Below are positions 26,148 through 36,727 of a DNA stretch of 64,000 bases, piece after piece. A program made the translations under genes and the position numbers. The notes under the pieces are model-generated. The model did not search any database. It had not been told where the DNA came from and worked only from the letters and a program-made list of their open reading frames with translations. Each line of letters opens with the position of its first letter. Position 1 is the first letter of the stretch. Source of the stretch: Actinernus sp. WN-2022 (taxonomy: Eukaryota; Cnidaria; Anthozoa; Actiniaria; Actinernidae); assembly GCA_030867875.1 (NCBI GenBank), contig JAOWCC010000091.1:1-64000 (forward strand), in the 5' to 3' direction.

Positions 26148-26527
26148 TTGGGCTGCCTGTGAATAGAAGAGCTTTCTCATTTATAGGAATTACAATTGTT
26201 TTTCTTGCTATGAAATTTATGTTTCATTTCACATTTATTCATACAGTTTTAGCCGGACATTTCCCCGAGTTTTTGATCTATTTTCAATCAAATTCAAAGT
26301 CTGAATATGTCATTGTATTGCATTTATACACTTGAATTGCCAGTATTCTGTTGTTCGAATCCTGCGTTCTCATAGTCATGCCATAAAAGCGATTAATAGA
26401 CCAGTCTGTTGTTTTGACGTTCTCACTGGCGAATTAAAGCACGACTTGATACTAAGAGGATTTCAAATGAAAGTGTATTTCATCTTCAATCTCATGTGGC
26501 CCGAGTGAAAGCCCAGATGGGCTCTTG
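26148..26527 (+). mobile_element. Helitron2-like copy 1b, internally deleted
   Basis: A left-end-like fragment (TTGGGCTGCCTGTG) is joined directly to sequence identical to 16395 onward. It then runs to the same right end (hairpin and CTCTTG) with the same right flank TTATAT. It shares its insertion site with copy 1, because it is part of the second 4-kb repeat. The left hairpin is lost. Confidence 0.6.
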
Positions 26528-29500
26528 TTATATAAATATTCGAACTTTGCAAGCGGTATATCAGGACTTTGTCGTCTCTAACGGAAATGATATGTAAAGT
26601 GGAGTCCACTTGATATCGATGAGCATTTACCTCCTTGTACACGTCAAGTTTAAATATACCGCCAGCTAACTCACGCAACTGGTAATTTCTAGTTATGAAA
26701 TATACGCTTCTGTAAGTAACTTAGATCGTTTGGAAGATTTATATAAATAAATAGCACATGGTTAAATTAGGATTCATGTGATCTATAAGAATAACTATTA
26801 AATCGTGAAGATTTTGAGAGACTGTATTGGCATACATGGGAACAGCGAACTCAAGCCCCTCATAAATCGCCAAAATTTGAGGTTTTAAGCCACCAGGACG
26901 ACAAAACACAACAGATACGGTAAATTAAAGTTTATTTTATGTTCAAATATGCATGTTTTTGCAATACTTCGATCCTAGCTTTAACTTAATCCTCATACAT
27001 CCCTTATCAAATCAAATACAAACGTTATGTGTGGGCTCCCTGTGATTGTACATGTAGTTGTTGACCTAGCTGTTTTATTACTACTGCATGTGTAGGATTG
27101 TGTGGGATTGCTGTAATTACACCACTTAATACTTTATACAGTCGAACCTCCCCTAAGCGGACAGCGCACACGCTTACGGGAGGTGTCCGCGTACAGGAGG
27201 TTGACAGTAAGGATAGGAAGTGGCAGTCAACTGTGGAAATTGTAAACCATATGCTATATTTTTATTACGCTGACCTTGATTTAGCAAGAATTCAAAGATA
27301 AAACTGCATACATTTAAAAAACAAATGACTTCAATCTCTTCGGGTGTCCGCTTAAGAGAGGTTAATTTTGGTTAATTTTGCCCATGCGGACCTAGAGATT
27401 GGTGTCCACGTCTACTCACGAGAAGTGACCGCTTACAGGAAGCGGCAATGTACTGAGTGTTTTATTAGAGATGGTCGGGACCTAGGAATTGTGTCCGCTT
27501 AATGGAGGTGTACGTTAGCGGAGGTTCGACTGTAATTATAATAATTATCTGATATGCTACTCACTGAGTAGCTCATATATTAAACTCACGCACACATTTA
27601 ATTCACTTAATGGGGAGTTCGCTTAGGAAACATTTAGTGCCTTCAACTTATCTGCACCCTTTCGTATTATCTAATTTCTTCTTTTTTCCCTAATATCTAT
27701 TAGTGTATATGTCAGTGTAAATTACCCAAATGTAAAGCTGAGAGTGTGAAATAAAGAATAATGTCAATTATATATAATTATATAGCTGGGATCCCAGGTG
27801 GGATATTGTTGTTATACCAGGGATCCCATCTGTCCAAACAGCTATCCCGGCTTTAGCCTTGGGATCCCAGGTGGGATTTTGTTATCAACCCAGGTAGGGA
27901 TAGCTGGGATCTCGTTAAATTACATGGGTTCAACTAATCCCACCTTCGGTCCCACCTCGATTTTTACATGGGTCCTAAATTGCATTTACAAACTATTTAC
28001 AAACAATATACCATTTTCTCAGGTATGCGCACGCAAAATTGGCGCGCCAAATCGCTTTTTGAACAATAGGCGAATCCTTGTTTACGTTTTTACCTCATTA
28101 GCATACATCAAACTTCAAGCGACATAGATACAAACAAACAGAGTGCACAAATCGAAAGAGCTTGTCACACTTGATAATCACCGAAAATTTGAGTGTGATA
28201 TGATTAATAGATTTTGAGGAATGAGCGCTTAAAAATCTCTAGCAACTCTTGCTCCCCCGCCAGCCGATTTTACAGTTTTGAAAAGTGAATTTCTCCGTAA
28301 ATATTTAACATATTGATCTCACATTTTCGGTAATGACTAAGTTTAAAATTCTCTTTCAACTGATGTAGATTGTTTGTTAGTAGCTTGAAGTTTAATTTAT
28401 GCTAATGATGCAAAAATGTAAACAATGACGTCAGCAAGGATTCGCCTATAGCCGCCAATTTTTGAACAATAGCCGATAATTTGAATAACAAGGTTCAAGG
28501 TTCAAGGTTCTTTATTTTACACTATTTACAGGTACATATAGGTATGAAATTTGACATAGGATTACTGCGAGAAAAGAAAATTAACAAAAGTACTATATAT
28601 GGTTTACAGGAATTGTGTGTAGTGGCCAAAGTAGCATTGAAGCTTTCGAGTTAGCCACTACCATCAGAATAAATATACGAGGACAGGTTTACCGGAAATG
28701 ATATCAGAACTTCATATAGTAAGGAAAATAAGGAAAATAAGAAGAAAATAAAAAGAAAATACAGGTTTCAGTTATATATATATATACATATTACATGTAC
28801 ATTATATGAAATAGACAGTAAATAGACTTAATATATATTACTACATAACATTCTCATTGGTGTATATATGTCAGGTCTGATTATCAACTAAGAATAATTT
28901 ATATTTTTTCTTAAAACTACTTTGAGGTAAACATTTGAGATAATAAGGCTGTCGCATCAGAACGAGTCTAACATAAGCTAACAAACCTCACGGCCCGCCA
29001 AGAAATACTTCATGTAGGCAGCTTGGATTTAGTATTGGTTGAAATAATAGGGAGGGTTATAGGAAACCACTACGTGATTCCCACGTGAAGTATTTACCGG
29101 CCCGTCAAGCCTGTTGCGTGCGCATACTTGAGAAAATGGTCTATTTACAAAGTACCACGGGCCTCCTAAATTGCATTTACAAACTATTTACAAAGTTCCA
29201 CGGGCCTCCTAAATTGCATTTACAAACTATTTACAAGGTTTGTACACTCCATATTTACATTTACAAAGATGTGATGTCCATATTTTTCCAAACTATTTAC
29301 AAGGTATACAAAAGACACACATGTTTGTAAATTGAATTTCCAAACATTTGACATACTTCTTTAAATTTCCATTGTATGGAATTGATTGGAAATTGATTTA
29401 CATAGTATGGAAACAGTTTGTAAATCTATTTTCATACTATGGAAAATTGTGCTACATACAATTGACATAGTAATATGGGAAAATGGGAAGTTTTCCAGTA

Positions 29501-30165
29501 TGAATGTATTGTATTTTAGAAAACCATTGAAGAAGCTCTGCAGTACTCTTAGCATCTTAGTAAGTTCAATTTAGTAATTCGAAGTTTAGTTACGTATTGC
29601 AGTGATTACTTAGTAATTTTTAGTGTTGTAAATATATGTACAGTTATATTATTCTTAGTAGTAGACACACGACCCCATAAGCCTTGTGCTTTAATCACAA
29701 TCGTGTTTAAAGGGATACCCGAGTGAAAAACACATTTGGGCTCAAAAGCATCTTTCAGATGTACTTCAGTTGTTCAGAGTTGAGAACGAGCCCCTCAAAG
29801 TTGGCCCCGCGAAGACCTGGGCGCCGCCATCTTGTTGGCATTAAGTGACGTTTTTACGTCAATTACCCTATATCATTATGACGTCACGGCTTGTTTATGA
29901 GGGGGACAGAATCGACTTGAACAATAGAATTTTGAATTAAATCTGCTCTGCTGAGGAAAATTTAACTTCGAATTGTCTGCTTTCCAGATATCAGCTGTAT
30001 CAATGTTTATCCCACAATATTTACCGTATTTGGTGGCTGTTACCGCTATTCTACGTTCTACAAAATGCATTTGATAGCTATTTACTTTGTGTTGTTGCTG
30101 TTTTGTCCCCCTCCCACGACCGTGATCCTTAGCGTTTAAACAATAGATTGTTTTGATTTGACGTC
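26162..30165. repeat. 4-kb direct repeat, copy 2
   Basis: Copy of 16395-20468, about 99.7% identical outside indels. It ends at ...TTTGACGTC, after which copy 2 continues ATAATGATATAGG. That continuation is the inverted form of CCTATATCATTATGACGTC found about 290 bp upstream in both copies, so the breakpoint falls on a small inverted repeat. Confidence 0.95.
27139..27532. mobile_element. pogo/Tigger-type MITE (copy 2)
   Basis: Same element and same TA-flanked site as 17372-17765, carried along by the 4-kb duplication. Confidence 0.8.
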
Positions 30166-30242
30166 ATAATGATATAGGAATATCAAGACAAGATGAAAGG
30201 CTGATTGTACGGTACTGGGAATATATATAATTACTACCGATA

Positions 30243-30271
30243 TTTCGGTTGGCACGGCCAACCTTCCTCAG
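30243..30271 (-). ncRNA. Hammerhead-like half motif in the Penelope tail
   Basis: The minus strand reads CTGAGGA, a 7-bp stem (GGTTGGC CGT GCCAACC), then GAAA. This matches the CUGANGA...stem II...GAAA core of hammerhead ribozymes, which are known from Penelope-like elements. I could not find a convincing partner for stem I, nor the UH cleavage site, so activity is doubtful. Confidence 0.35.
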
Positions 30272-30426
30272 GGTACACAAGTATATGGCAAGAAACCGTT
30301 AGTTACAAATTAATTACAAGTGATGAGTGGTCGTGATAGAGAACTAAGCTAAATACAATTCCATAATAGAGACTGAGTAGTATAAAATAACATTTCTTCC
30401 TTTCTGTTCATGCCTTTAGGTTCTAA

Positions 30427-30453
30427 CATGGATCATAAAAATTTATGATCCAT
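30427..30453. repeat. 27-bp palindromic micro-insertion with 8-bp target duplication
   Basis: GGTTCTAA occurs at 30419-30426 and 30454-30461, flanking an insert with 12-bp arms (ATGGATCATAAA and its complement). Removing the insert and one duplicate restores the Penelope codons for LEPKGMN, so the duplication is real. Confidence 0.8.
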
Positions 30454-30654
30454 GGTTCTAATGTTTGTCCTTTATCAATAAGAAATGCCTCCCGAGCCTT
30501 GCGTATATTACGCCATCGCTATTAGAGTGGGTGAGTTCTAAGGGAATTAATTGCATGTCATTAGGGCAATGGTTGTTAGTAAGAAAATGATCCGAGACAG
30601 CAGTAGCTTTAGATTTGTTGGTAGGTTTGTCAACAATAATGATATAGGTCAATT

Positions 30655-30823
30655 CGTCCCACCGGAGTCTTGCGGCTAATTTGTAGCGACTTGTTTTCTT
30701 TGTAGAATTTTCATACGCTCGGAATTAGAGTAGATTTTCATCGATATCGCAGAGCAATTTCATACTAGAACAAAAATATGATGAAGACGATATTGTGAGA
30801 GAAGTTCAGAAGACTGGGAGGAC
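30655..30823. repeat. Dispersed repeat shared with 54962-55135
   Basis: The sequence from about 30655 (GGGTC..CGTCCCACCGGAGTCTTGCGG) through TTCTGAACTTCTCTC-like sequence recurs in inverted form at 54962-55135. No coding features. Class unknown. Confidence 0.65.
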
Positions 30824-32372
30824 GAAGAAAAGCCTGTGGAAGGCAAGAATATCAGACGAACAACAAAAAGTGCTCCACTGGTGTTGTGCTATGATGTAAA
30901 GATTCGCTGTGTATTTTTGTATGGAACTTGTCAGCCTTAAACACAAGACTAAAGGTAGATTATGACAATATTGATATTTATTACATGGCAGCTCCGTGAG
31001 CGGGCAAGATGACTCTGAATGCTGCAATCTGATTGGTTGCTCAGCGGGCAAGATTTTTCCATCACAACGCTACTACAATCGTGGTACAAAGAAATAAAAT
31101 TATTACGGAAACGAGTAAGCTTAGCACACAGTTTCATCAAAGAAAGCAGGTTTTATATTGTATGAGCTAAGAAATTCAGCATTTACATTTGGTAAATGGC
31201 TTACGAATTAAGAGTATTTACTAGATTAATACTTACAAGTTTGTTTGTATTCTTCTACAGCTCTATTTGTCAAGTTTTGCAGTGTGCTTATCTGAGTTAT
31301 CGCCACTCGAGTGATTTCAACGCCGATTTTCAACTTTCAAATCTTCCACAAATATGCACATTTTTGTTTCTAGTTAATGCATTCGGCCTTCCTGATGAAG
31401 TTGTCATTGAAACTCAGTACATCTGAAGTAAAGTACAGGTCAGTTTTCATCCATAAAAACGCATTTTTTTACGTCGGAAAACAAACTGTTTTGAACGCCA
31501 CAAGGTTGAACTTCAAGTGAAAAGTCGTCGAGACTCAGTCTAATTTTAGATTGATTTCTATTCGCTCTTCAGTTTACCACGCAATGGGTTCCTGGCGCGT
31601 GTGTCAAAGTGTGATTTTATTCATTTGTGCCATATAATTAAAACCTTATTGACCAAGCTTGTTCGGTCAAGATGGGCAGATATTGGCCTCGTTCATTTTT
31701 TGCGTTTTTATGGACCTCGACTCCGTCTCGGTCCATAAAAACGCAAAAAAAGAACTCGACCAATATCCCCCCATCTTGACCTCACGCTTGGTCAATAACC
31801 TCTACATATCGGCATAGCAATCGAAACTTGTTTAATTTGACCCAGAGTTATTTACTACTCATGACCACGATTTTTAATTTCGTTTATCTATAATTAAACT
31901 GATGTGTTGTGAACAGCGCGCGCCAAGTTCCACCACAAACATGCCGGGCTTGATCGCGCCAATGCTTTCACACAATTAAGGGAATGGAATTATTTTTGCA
32001 ATAAAATTGTTCCGAGTGTCTCGTTCTTGTGTCATTGCCTATATTCTGCTATGTTGGGCTAGTTATGATCGGTTTTTACAGGGAGGTTTTAACTTTTCAG
32101 GTGTTTCGTTTCAGAGCACAAAGCCATGCAGTCAGTACAGATCGAACCGGATAACTCGCAAATTATATAGCTCCAATAATACATAAGTTACGAAAGCAAT
32201 GCCAATATCAATATTGTCATAATATACTTTAGTCTTGTGTTTTAGGCTGACAAGTTCCAAACAAAAATACACAGCGAATCTTTACATCATAGCACAACAC
32301 CAGTATAGCACCACCTCGGTAGTCGCCTTTTGTTTGTTCGTCTGATATTCTCGCCTTCCACATGCTCTTCTT
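30824..32372. mobile_element. Inverted-repeat structure with about 155-bp arms
   Basis: The left arm 30824-30978 and right arm 32203-32372 are reverse complements with modest divergence, sharing GGAAGGC..GAATATCAGACGAAC and TTGTGCTATGATGTAAAG. The right arm has an extra 20 or so bases. The interior has no gene but holds a large hairpin (31646-31798). It may be a TIR element, or two opposed copies of one repeat; target duplications are not evident. Confidence 0.5.
31646..31798. mobile_element. Large hairpin MITE
   Basis: TTATTGACCAAGC..GGTCAAGATGGG..ATATTGG..TTTTTGCGTTTTTATGGACC is mirrored almost completely on the right, meeting at ACTCCGTCTC. Arms are about 74 bp. The whole unit would fold on itself. 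Confidence 0.8.
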
Positions 32373-32698
32373 AATAATAATAATGGCCACATTTATATAG
32401 CGCCATATCAACCACAGTTTCATGGCGCTTTACATATGACTGACATATCCCGTCAGTGAATTATTTCGGACTACTTCACGGCGCTAATAGCTGCCACGCA
32501 GTTTACAATGTTGAGTGTGGTTAGTGCAATGGCCAGGCTGCTGTACCGGGTGACAATCCCCTGCTCTTTTTCGAGTAGTACAACAGGTTCTTAAAGGAGA
32601 CAAGGCTAACGGCTTATAAACGTCCCAAGGACGCGGCCGGGGGATTCGAACCCCCGACCTCCCGCACTCCAGACCATGCTCTACCAACTTCAGGATAG
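32373..32698 (-). mobile_element. tRNA-derived SINE
   Basis: Reading the minus strand: an A-box-like TGGTAGAGCATGG (32674-32686), then a perfect B box GGTTCGAATCC (32642-32652), then a body, and a 3' end GGCGCTATATAAATGTGG with an ATT-rich tail at 32383-32395. Pol III boxes at tRNA spacing plus a microsatellite-like tail identify a SINE. The head resembles a tRNA but the acceptor stem is not intact, so it is not a tRNA gene. Confidence 0.8.
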
Positions 32699-32943
32699 GG
32701 AAAGTGCGAGTTGAAAAGTGCGAGTTGCGAGTTGAAATGTTACAGAAAAAAAGTATCTGTCGTGTGGAAAGACCCAGACTCTGGAAATTTCGAAGGCTGA
32801 GCCAAAGCATGCAAGGGGGAGCCAAGTCCAAGAGAATTTGACTTTAGGTCATGATTTCATTTGTTTTTGATAGAAGATAAACGATAAAAAGCAAGCATTT
32901 TGTTGACGAGCTTTCGATTCGGAATCAGTAGTCTCCAGATACA

Positions 32944-33010
32944 AAACCGAGATGAACAGAACCGAAATAAACAGAACCGAAATAAACAGAACCGAGATGA
33001 ACAGAGCCGA
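32944..33010. repeat. 15-bp minisatellite
   Basis: Four units of AACCGARATRAACAG. A Q/N/R-rich short frame crosses it but has no recognised domain. Confidence 0.75.
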
Positions 33011-33245
33011 TCGAGAAGTTTAGAAATGAGCGAACTCGAGAAAAGAAGAGAGTCTAAACTGTACCCGGACTACCGTAGGGACACCGAGAAAACTGAACTG
33101 AGTGCATGAATAGAAGAAATAGAACTAGAAACCGAACCCGATGTCAGTGAAACTGTTTGACGCCCATACACAAATGGAGAAAACTGAACCGAGTATAAAA
33201 TAATATATAGAACCGAAAACGAACCGTGAGAATCGTCAGAATGGC
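33011..33245. other. 5' side of the LINE, not assignable
   Basis: Contains scattered GAACCGAA motifs. The LINE frame can be followed upstream only to about 33270, where an in-frame stop occurs. The true 5' end of the LINE is not visible. Confidence 0.4.
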
Positions 33246-33429
33246 CGCGGGATATGGCTTACGGACATGAATCGAAAATACAGAACTGAATAAACTACTT
33301 TTCGGATTGCAAAAAACAACAGCCTTCGTCTATGGAGCGTCATTAGTGCCAAAATTCACTTGTGGTATTATGATGTAAGTATTTAATTTCCTGAGGAAAA
33401 AATGGTGTTATGATGATAATTGTATCGAG

Positions 33430-34075
33430 TACAAATGACATTATGAAGTGAAATTGGAATTATGAATTAAGTTTGGAATTATGAAGTAAGTTTGGTATCA
33501 TGAAGTAAGTTTGGAATTATGAAGTAAGTTTGGTATTATGAAGTAAGTTTGGAATAATGAAGTAAGTCTGGAATTATGAAGTAAGTTTTGGAATTATGAA
33601 GTAAGTTTGGAATAATGAAGTAAGTCTGGAATTATGAAGTAAGTTTGGAATTATGAAGTAAGTTTGATATTATGAAGTAAGTTTGGTCATTGTTATTATG
33701 AAGGTATGAGCCGGCTTGCGAGTGTACTCAACACGAAAGGGCTCGAGTACAAATGACATTATGAAGTGAAATTGGAATTATGAATTAAGTTTGGAATTAT
33801 GAAGTAAGTTTGGTATCATGAAGTAAGTTTGGAATTATGAAGTAAGTTTGGAATTATGAAGTAAGTTTGGTATTATGAAGTAAGTTTGGAATTATGAAGT
33901 AAGTTTGGTATTATGAAGTAAGTTTGGAATAATGAAGTAAGTTTGGAATTATGAAGTAAGTTTGGTATTATGAAGTAAGTTTGGAATAATGAAGTAAGTC
34001 TGGAATTATGAAGTAAGTTTGGAATTATGAAGTAAGTTTGATATTATGAAGTAAGTTTGGTCATTGTTATTATGA
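33430..34075. repeat. 19-bp minisatellite in the left arm
   Basis: About 30 units of (T/A)TATGAAGTAAGTTTGG(A/T)A. A larger block ending in GAGCCGGCTTGCGAGTG is duplicated (33708 and 34082). The mirrored array is at 35820-35960 with far fewer units. Confidence 0.95.
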
Positions 34076-34157
34076 AGGTATGAGCCGGCTTGCGAGTGTA
34101 CTCAACACGAAAGGGCTCACGGGAAGACAAACACGTGTTCGTTCATCGTCTACAAAC

Positions 34158-34293
34158 ATGGCGGACAATCCATTGACTGGTGATGCTCTGAAAAAGTGTG
34201 TCAAAAACCTCGTTTCAGCTGCAGCAGAAGCTTCAAAAAGATGTGCTAATTTCTCATCTCCAACAGCATGTAGTAATGTGCAGTCATCTATAA
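34158..34293 (+). pseudogene. First-exon-like frame in the foldback element
   Basis: ATG in a good context (AACATGGCG) opens MADNPLTGDALKKCVKNLV..., rich in alanine and serine, until a repeat begins near 34296. The matching position in the right arm (near 35740) also has ATGGCGGACAT. It could be the start of a gene carried by the element. No family is recognised from this part. Confidence 0.35.
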
Positions 34294-34295
34294 AT

Positions 34296-34750
34296 CGAGT
34301 CCCGGGGTGCACTCAGACGATTTTTGGGTAGGGGTGTGCTGCGGGACCTCAAAACCCTGACTATCCCAGACCTAAAAATGCCGCCGTATCCTAGAAATAC
34401 CATATCCTATCCCAGACTTGAAGCCAAAAAATATATACCCTATCCCAAAATCTATACCTATCCCAGCAAAAATATATATACCCAGATCCCGAACAGTTTT
34501 AAATTAAAATTACACTACGAAAGCCGTTGTTTTGTATTAATATGGTATTTTAAGCTGTAGTGTGGTCGATAGAGCGCTAAGCATGACGCCAACGACAAGT
34601 ACGTACATCAAAATCCATTACCCTTTCCCAGACCAAAACCGTAAAAAGGATACCCTATCCCAGACCTCGGCATCTCAAAAACCATACCCTATCCCGCGGC
34701 ACATACCCGTATAGGCCATATAATGGAGTACCCCTCCCCTCGGGATTGAG
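34296..34750. repeat. Nested repeat with CTATCCCAGACC motifs
   Basis: The left edge GAGTCCCGGGGTGCACTC and the right edge GAGTACCCCTCCCCTCGGG form an imperfect inverted pair. The inside repeats CCCTATCCCAGACC and CATACCCTATCCC. Probably a MITE interrupting the foldback element's gene. Confidence 0.5.
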
Positions 34751-34862
34751 TCTTATCTCCACTCGAAGAACATGGTAAACATTTTGGCTACACACCGTGT
34801 ACCGTACCATCGTCTTACTCATCATCCAGGCTGCGCATGCGCATGAACAGCAAAGAGGCGCA

Positions 34863-35040
34863 GGACCCACAGTACAAAAGTTTCATTTATCCCCATGCGA
34901 AATACTTGGACACAAGCTTTTTCTACTTGCACATAAAAGTTATGTGAATGTACCGTCGTCGAAGAAAAAGATGGAGCACGGTTTAGCTGGACTGGGAGAA
35001 CAAGACATTGTCTTTCAAAAAGATAGTGATTCAGCCTCCC
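34863..35040 (+). pseudogene. Exon-like fragment, possible G2E3/HECT-linked domain
   Basis: An open frame contains FLLAHKSYVNVPSS and EHGLAGLGEQDIVFQKDSD. The pattern VPSxKxKM..(L)GLG...I.F resembles a domain that precedes HECT-like regions in multicopy invertebrate genes, as far as I recall. No HECT part is present and the following sequence is broken. Low certainty. Confidence 0.25.
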
Positions 35041-35744
35041 CCGGCTGCGCCGTCCCTGTGACACCTATATTTTCATACAGAATGACATTCAACCAAAGTA
35101 TCTCACATGGCTCACCACAAAAAAAATTCTACAAAAAAAACCATCATTTTCGTATGGAAACCATAACATAAGTACCCAAAGTACACCACTGTCAAGCATG
35201 CCATCAACCAACTCTCCATTCTAGGAACTTGACATGTTTTTACCCAAGGAAAGTGAAAATGCAGGGTGGAGACAATTCAGAATGACAAAAGCTCCAATCC
35301 AAGACTGTTTTCACTTACTTATATAATTCCCATATATTTTGTGAAAACAGAGAGGAAAAACACCCTGGGTTTATTGCTGGTACGCCCCACCCCTGGGATG
35401 TGCTCAACATGAAAATGACTCACATGCATTGGCCTGGGGGAGGAAGGCGGATCGACACAGTTGGATTATTGCCAATTAAATTTTAAAAAGTCAACATCGT
35501 AAGAAACTTCAGTAACCTTGACTAATGTATTGTTGTACAAAATACGTGTACCATTCATTCATAGTGTGACAGAGAATGGCGAAAAGGAAAGGTGCCAGAA
35601 ATGCGGTCAGCTCTTTGGCCTAAATGTTCTGCGTAATCATACAGAGACTTGCTTACTCCACTATATCCAAGATCAATGGAAGACAGCTCAGTAGATAACT
35701 TTAAAAGCTCTGTGTGTGTGCTTCCGCGATGTCCGCCATGTTTG
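35041..35744. other. Interior of the foldback element, no gene recognised
   Basis: Short chance frames only, before the right arm begins at about 35745. Confidence 0.4.
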
Positions 35745-36089
35745 TAGGTGATGAACGAACACGTGTTTGTCTTCCCGTGAGCCCTTTCGCGTTGAGTACG
35801 CTTGCAAGTGCTCATACCTTCACAATATCAAACTTACTTCATAATACCAAACTTACTTCATAATACCAAAACTTACTTCATAATTCCAAACTTACTTCAT
35901 AATTCCAAACTTACTTCATAATTCCAAACTTACTTCATAATTCCAAACTTACTTCACAAATTTGAATTTCAGTTCATAATGCCATTTTTACTCGATACAA
36001 TTATCATCATAACACCATTTTTTCCTCAGGAAATTAAATAATCCCATCATAATACCACAAGTGAATTTTGGCACTAATGACGCTCCATA

Positions 36090-36538
36090 TTCGTCAAGGG
36101 ATTTTTAGGTGTCCAGCATGTATCAACTGGGCCAGATGTTAACGAATCTCGGCAACAGTCAGCAGCCAAGCCGTCGCAGAAGAAATCACCGCCAGTAGCG
36201 CCAAGTCAGCTTAACTCAGTGACAGGTAACAATATCCAATCTCCATTGCATAGCATTGCTAACTCTAAAGGTTTGAAGCTAGCTTGTATTAATGTCAACA
36301 GCTTGATGAAACATATCGATGAAATCCGTTACTTATTGATTGATTCGCCTTTGGAAGTGTTAGCCATTAATGAAAGCAAACTTGATGATTCTATTGCCGA
36401 TGGAGAGATCCATATTTCAGGTTATAATTTAATTCGAAAAGACCGTAATAGATTTGGTGGCGGTGTTGCTATTTACATAAAAGAGAAAATGTCATATTCT
36501 AACAGGGCAGATTTAGTACCGATTCAATTGAGCTAATT
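36090..36538 (+). pseudogene. LINE fragment: N-terminal region and start of APE endonuclease
   Basis: The open frame runs from the foldback boundary through SRQQSAAKPSQKKSPPVAPS to LKLACINVNSL (endonuclease motif with catalytic Asn), LAINESKLDD (catalytic Glu) and NRFGGGVAIYIKEK. It stops only because the Helitron2-like element starts at 36539. The next codons (LICIEMNLP) are found at 40166. This APE-type endonuclease would nick target DNA for target-primed reverse transcription. Confidence 0.85.
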
Positions 36539-36727
36539 ACTCGGGCTGCCTGTGGCAGCACCGAGTCTTAAAATGCAAGTCTTTTTTTTTTTCTTTTTTT
36601 TGTTGGGTGTCGCAAAATTTCTGCGCATGCGTTAAAGGTCAAATTCAAACCAATCAGATTGCACTGTGCTGGTCACGCAACAAGCGCCAGGTTAATTTAT
36701 TTACATAATTGAATACAGTAAAGCAAG

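Larger units (their letters stand above)
30190..30690 (-). pseudogene. Penelope-like element fragment (GIY-YIG end and 3' tail)
   Basis: On the minus strand, 30660-30420 encodes the end of a GIY-YIG endonuclease as found in Penelope-like retroelements: KATAVSDHFLTNNH, DMQLIPLE, then after a one-base frameshift RKAREAFLIDKGQTLEP. The 3' tail follows, with a self-complementary stretch GGTTGGC CGT GCCAACC near 30247-30264. The reverse transcriptase part is absent, so this is a 5'-truncated copy, the usual fate of such retroelements. A 27-bp insertion splits the codons after LEP. Confidence 0.65.
33331..36089. mobile_element. Foldback-type element with minisatellite TIRs, 6-bp duplication TTCGTC
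   Basis: The ends read TATGGAGCGTCATTAGTGCC and its complement. TTCGTC lies at 33325-33330 and 36090-36095. The left arm is about 800 bp and the right about 340 bp, and both contain runs of a 19-bp unit (TTATGAAGTAAGTTTGGAA or its complement). TIRs built of tandem repeats are the definition of foldback elements. Removing the element and one TTCGTC restores an open LINE frame (KTTAFVKGFLG). The interior carries gene-like fragments and a nested repeat. Confidence 0.85.

Noticed and set aside
16395..30165. LTRs of a giant retroelement
   Set aside because: The 4-kb repeats start inside another element, lack matching target duplications at outer edges and enclose no gag-pol.
32635..32700. A tRNA gene on the minus strand
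   Set aside because: A and B boxes are present but no full cloverleaf; the body and ATT tail show a SINE.
32900..33109. A Q/N/R-rich small protein
   Set aside because: Its first half is a 15-bp minisatellite; no conserved domain follows.
34324..34560. Proline/tyrosine-rich plus-strand frame
   Set aside because: It lies in a nested repeat of CCCTATCCCA-type motifs and has no domain.
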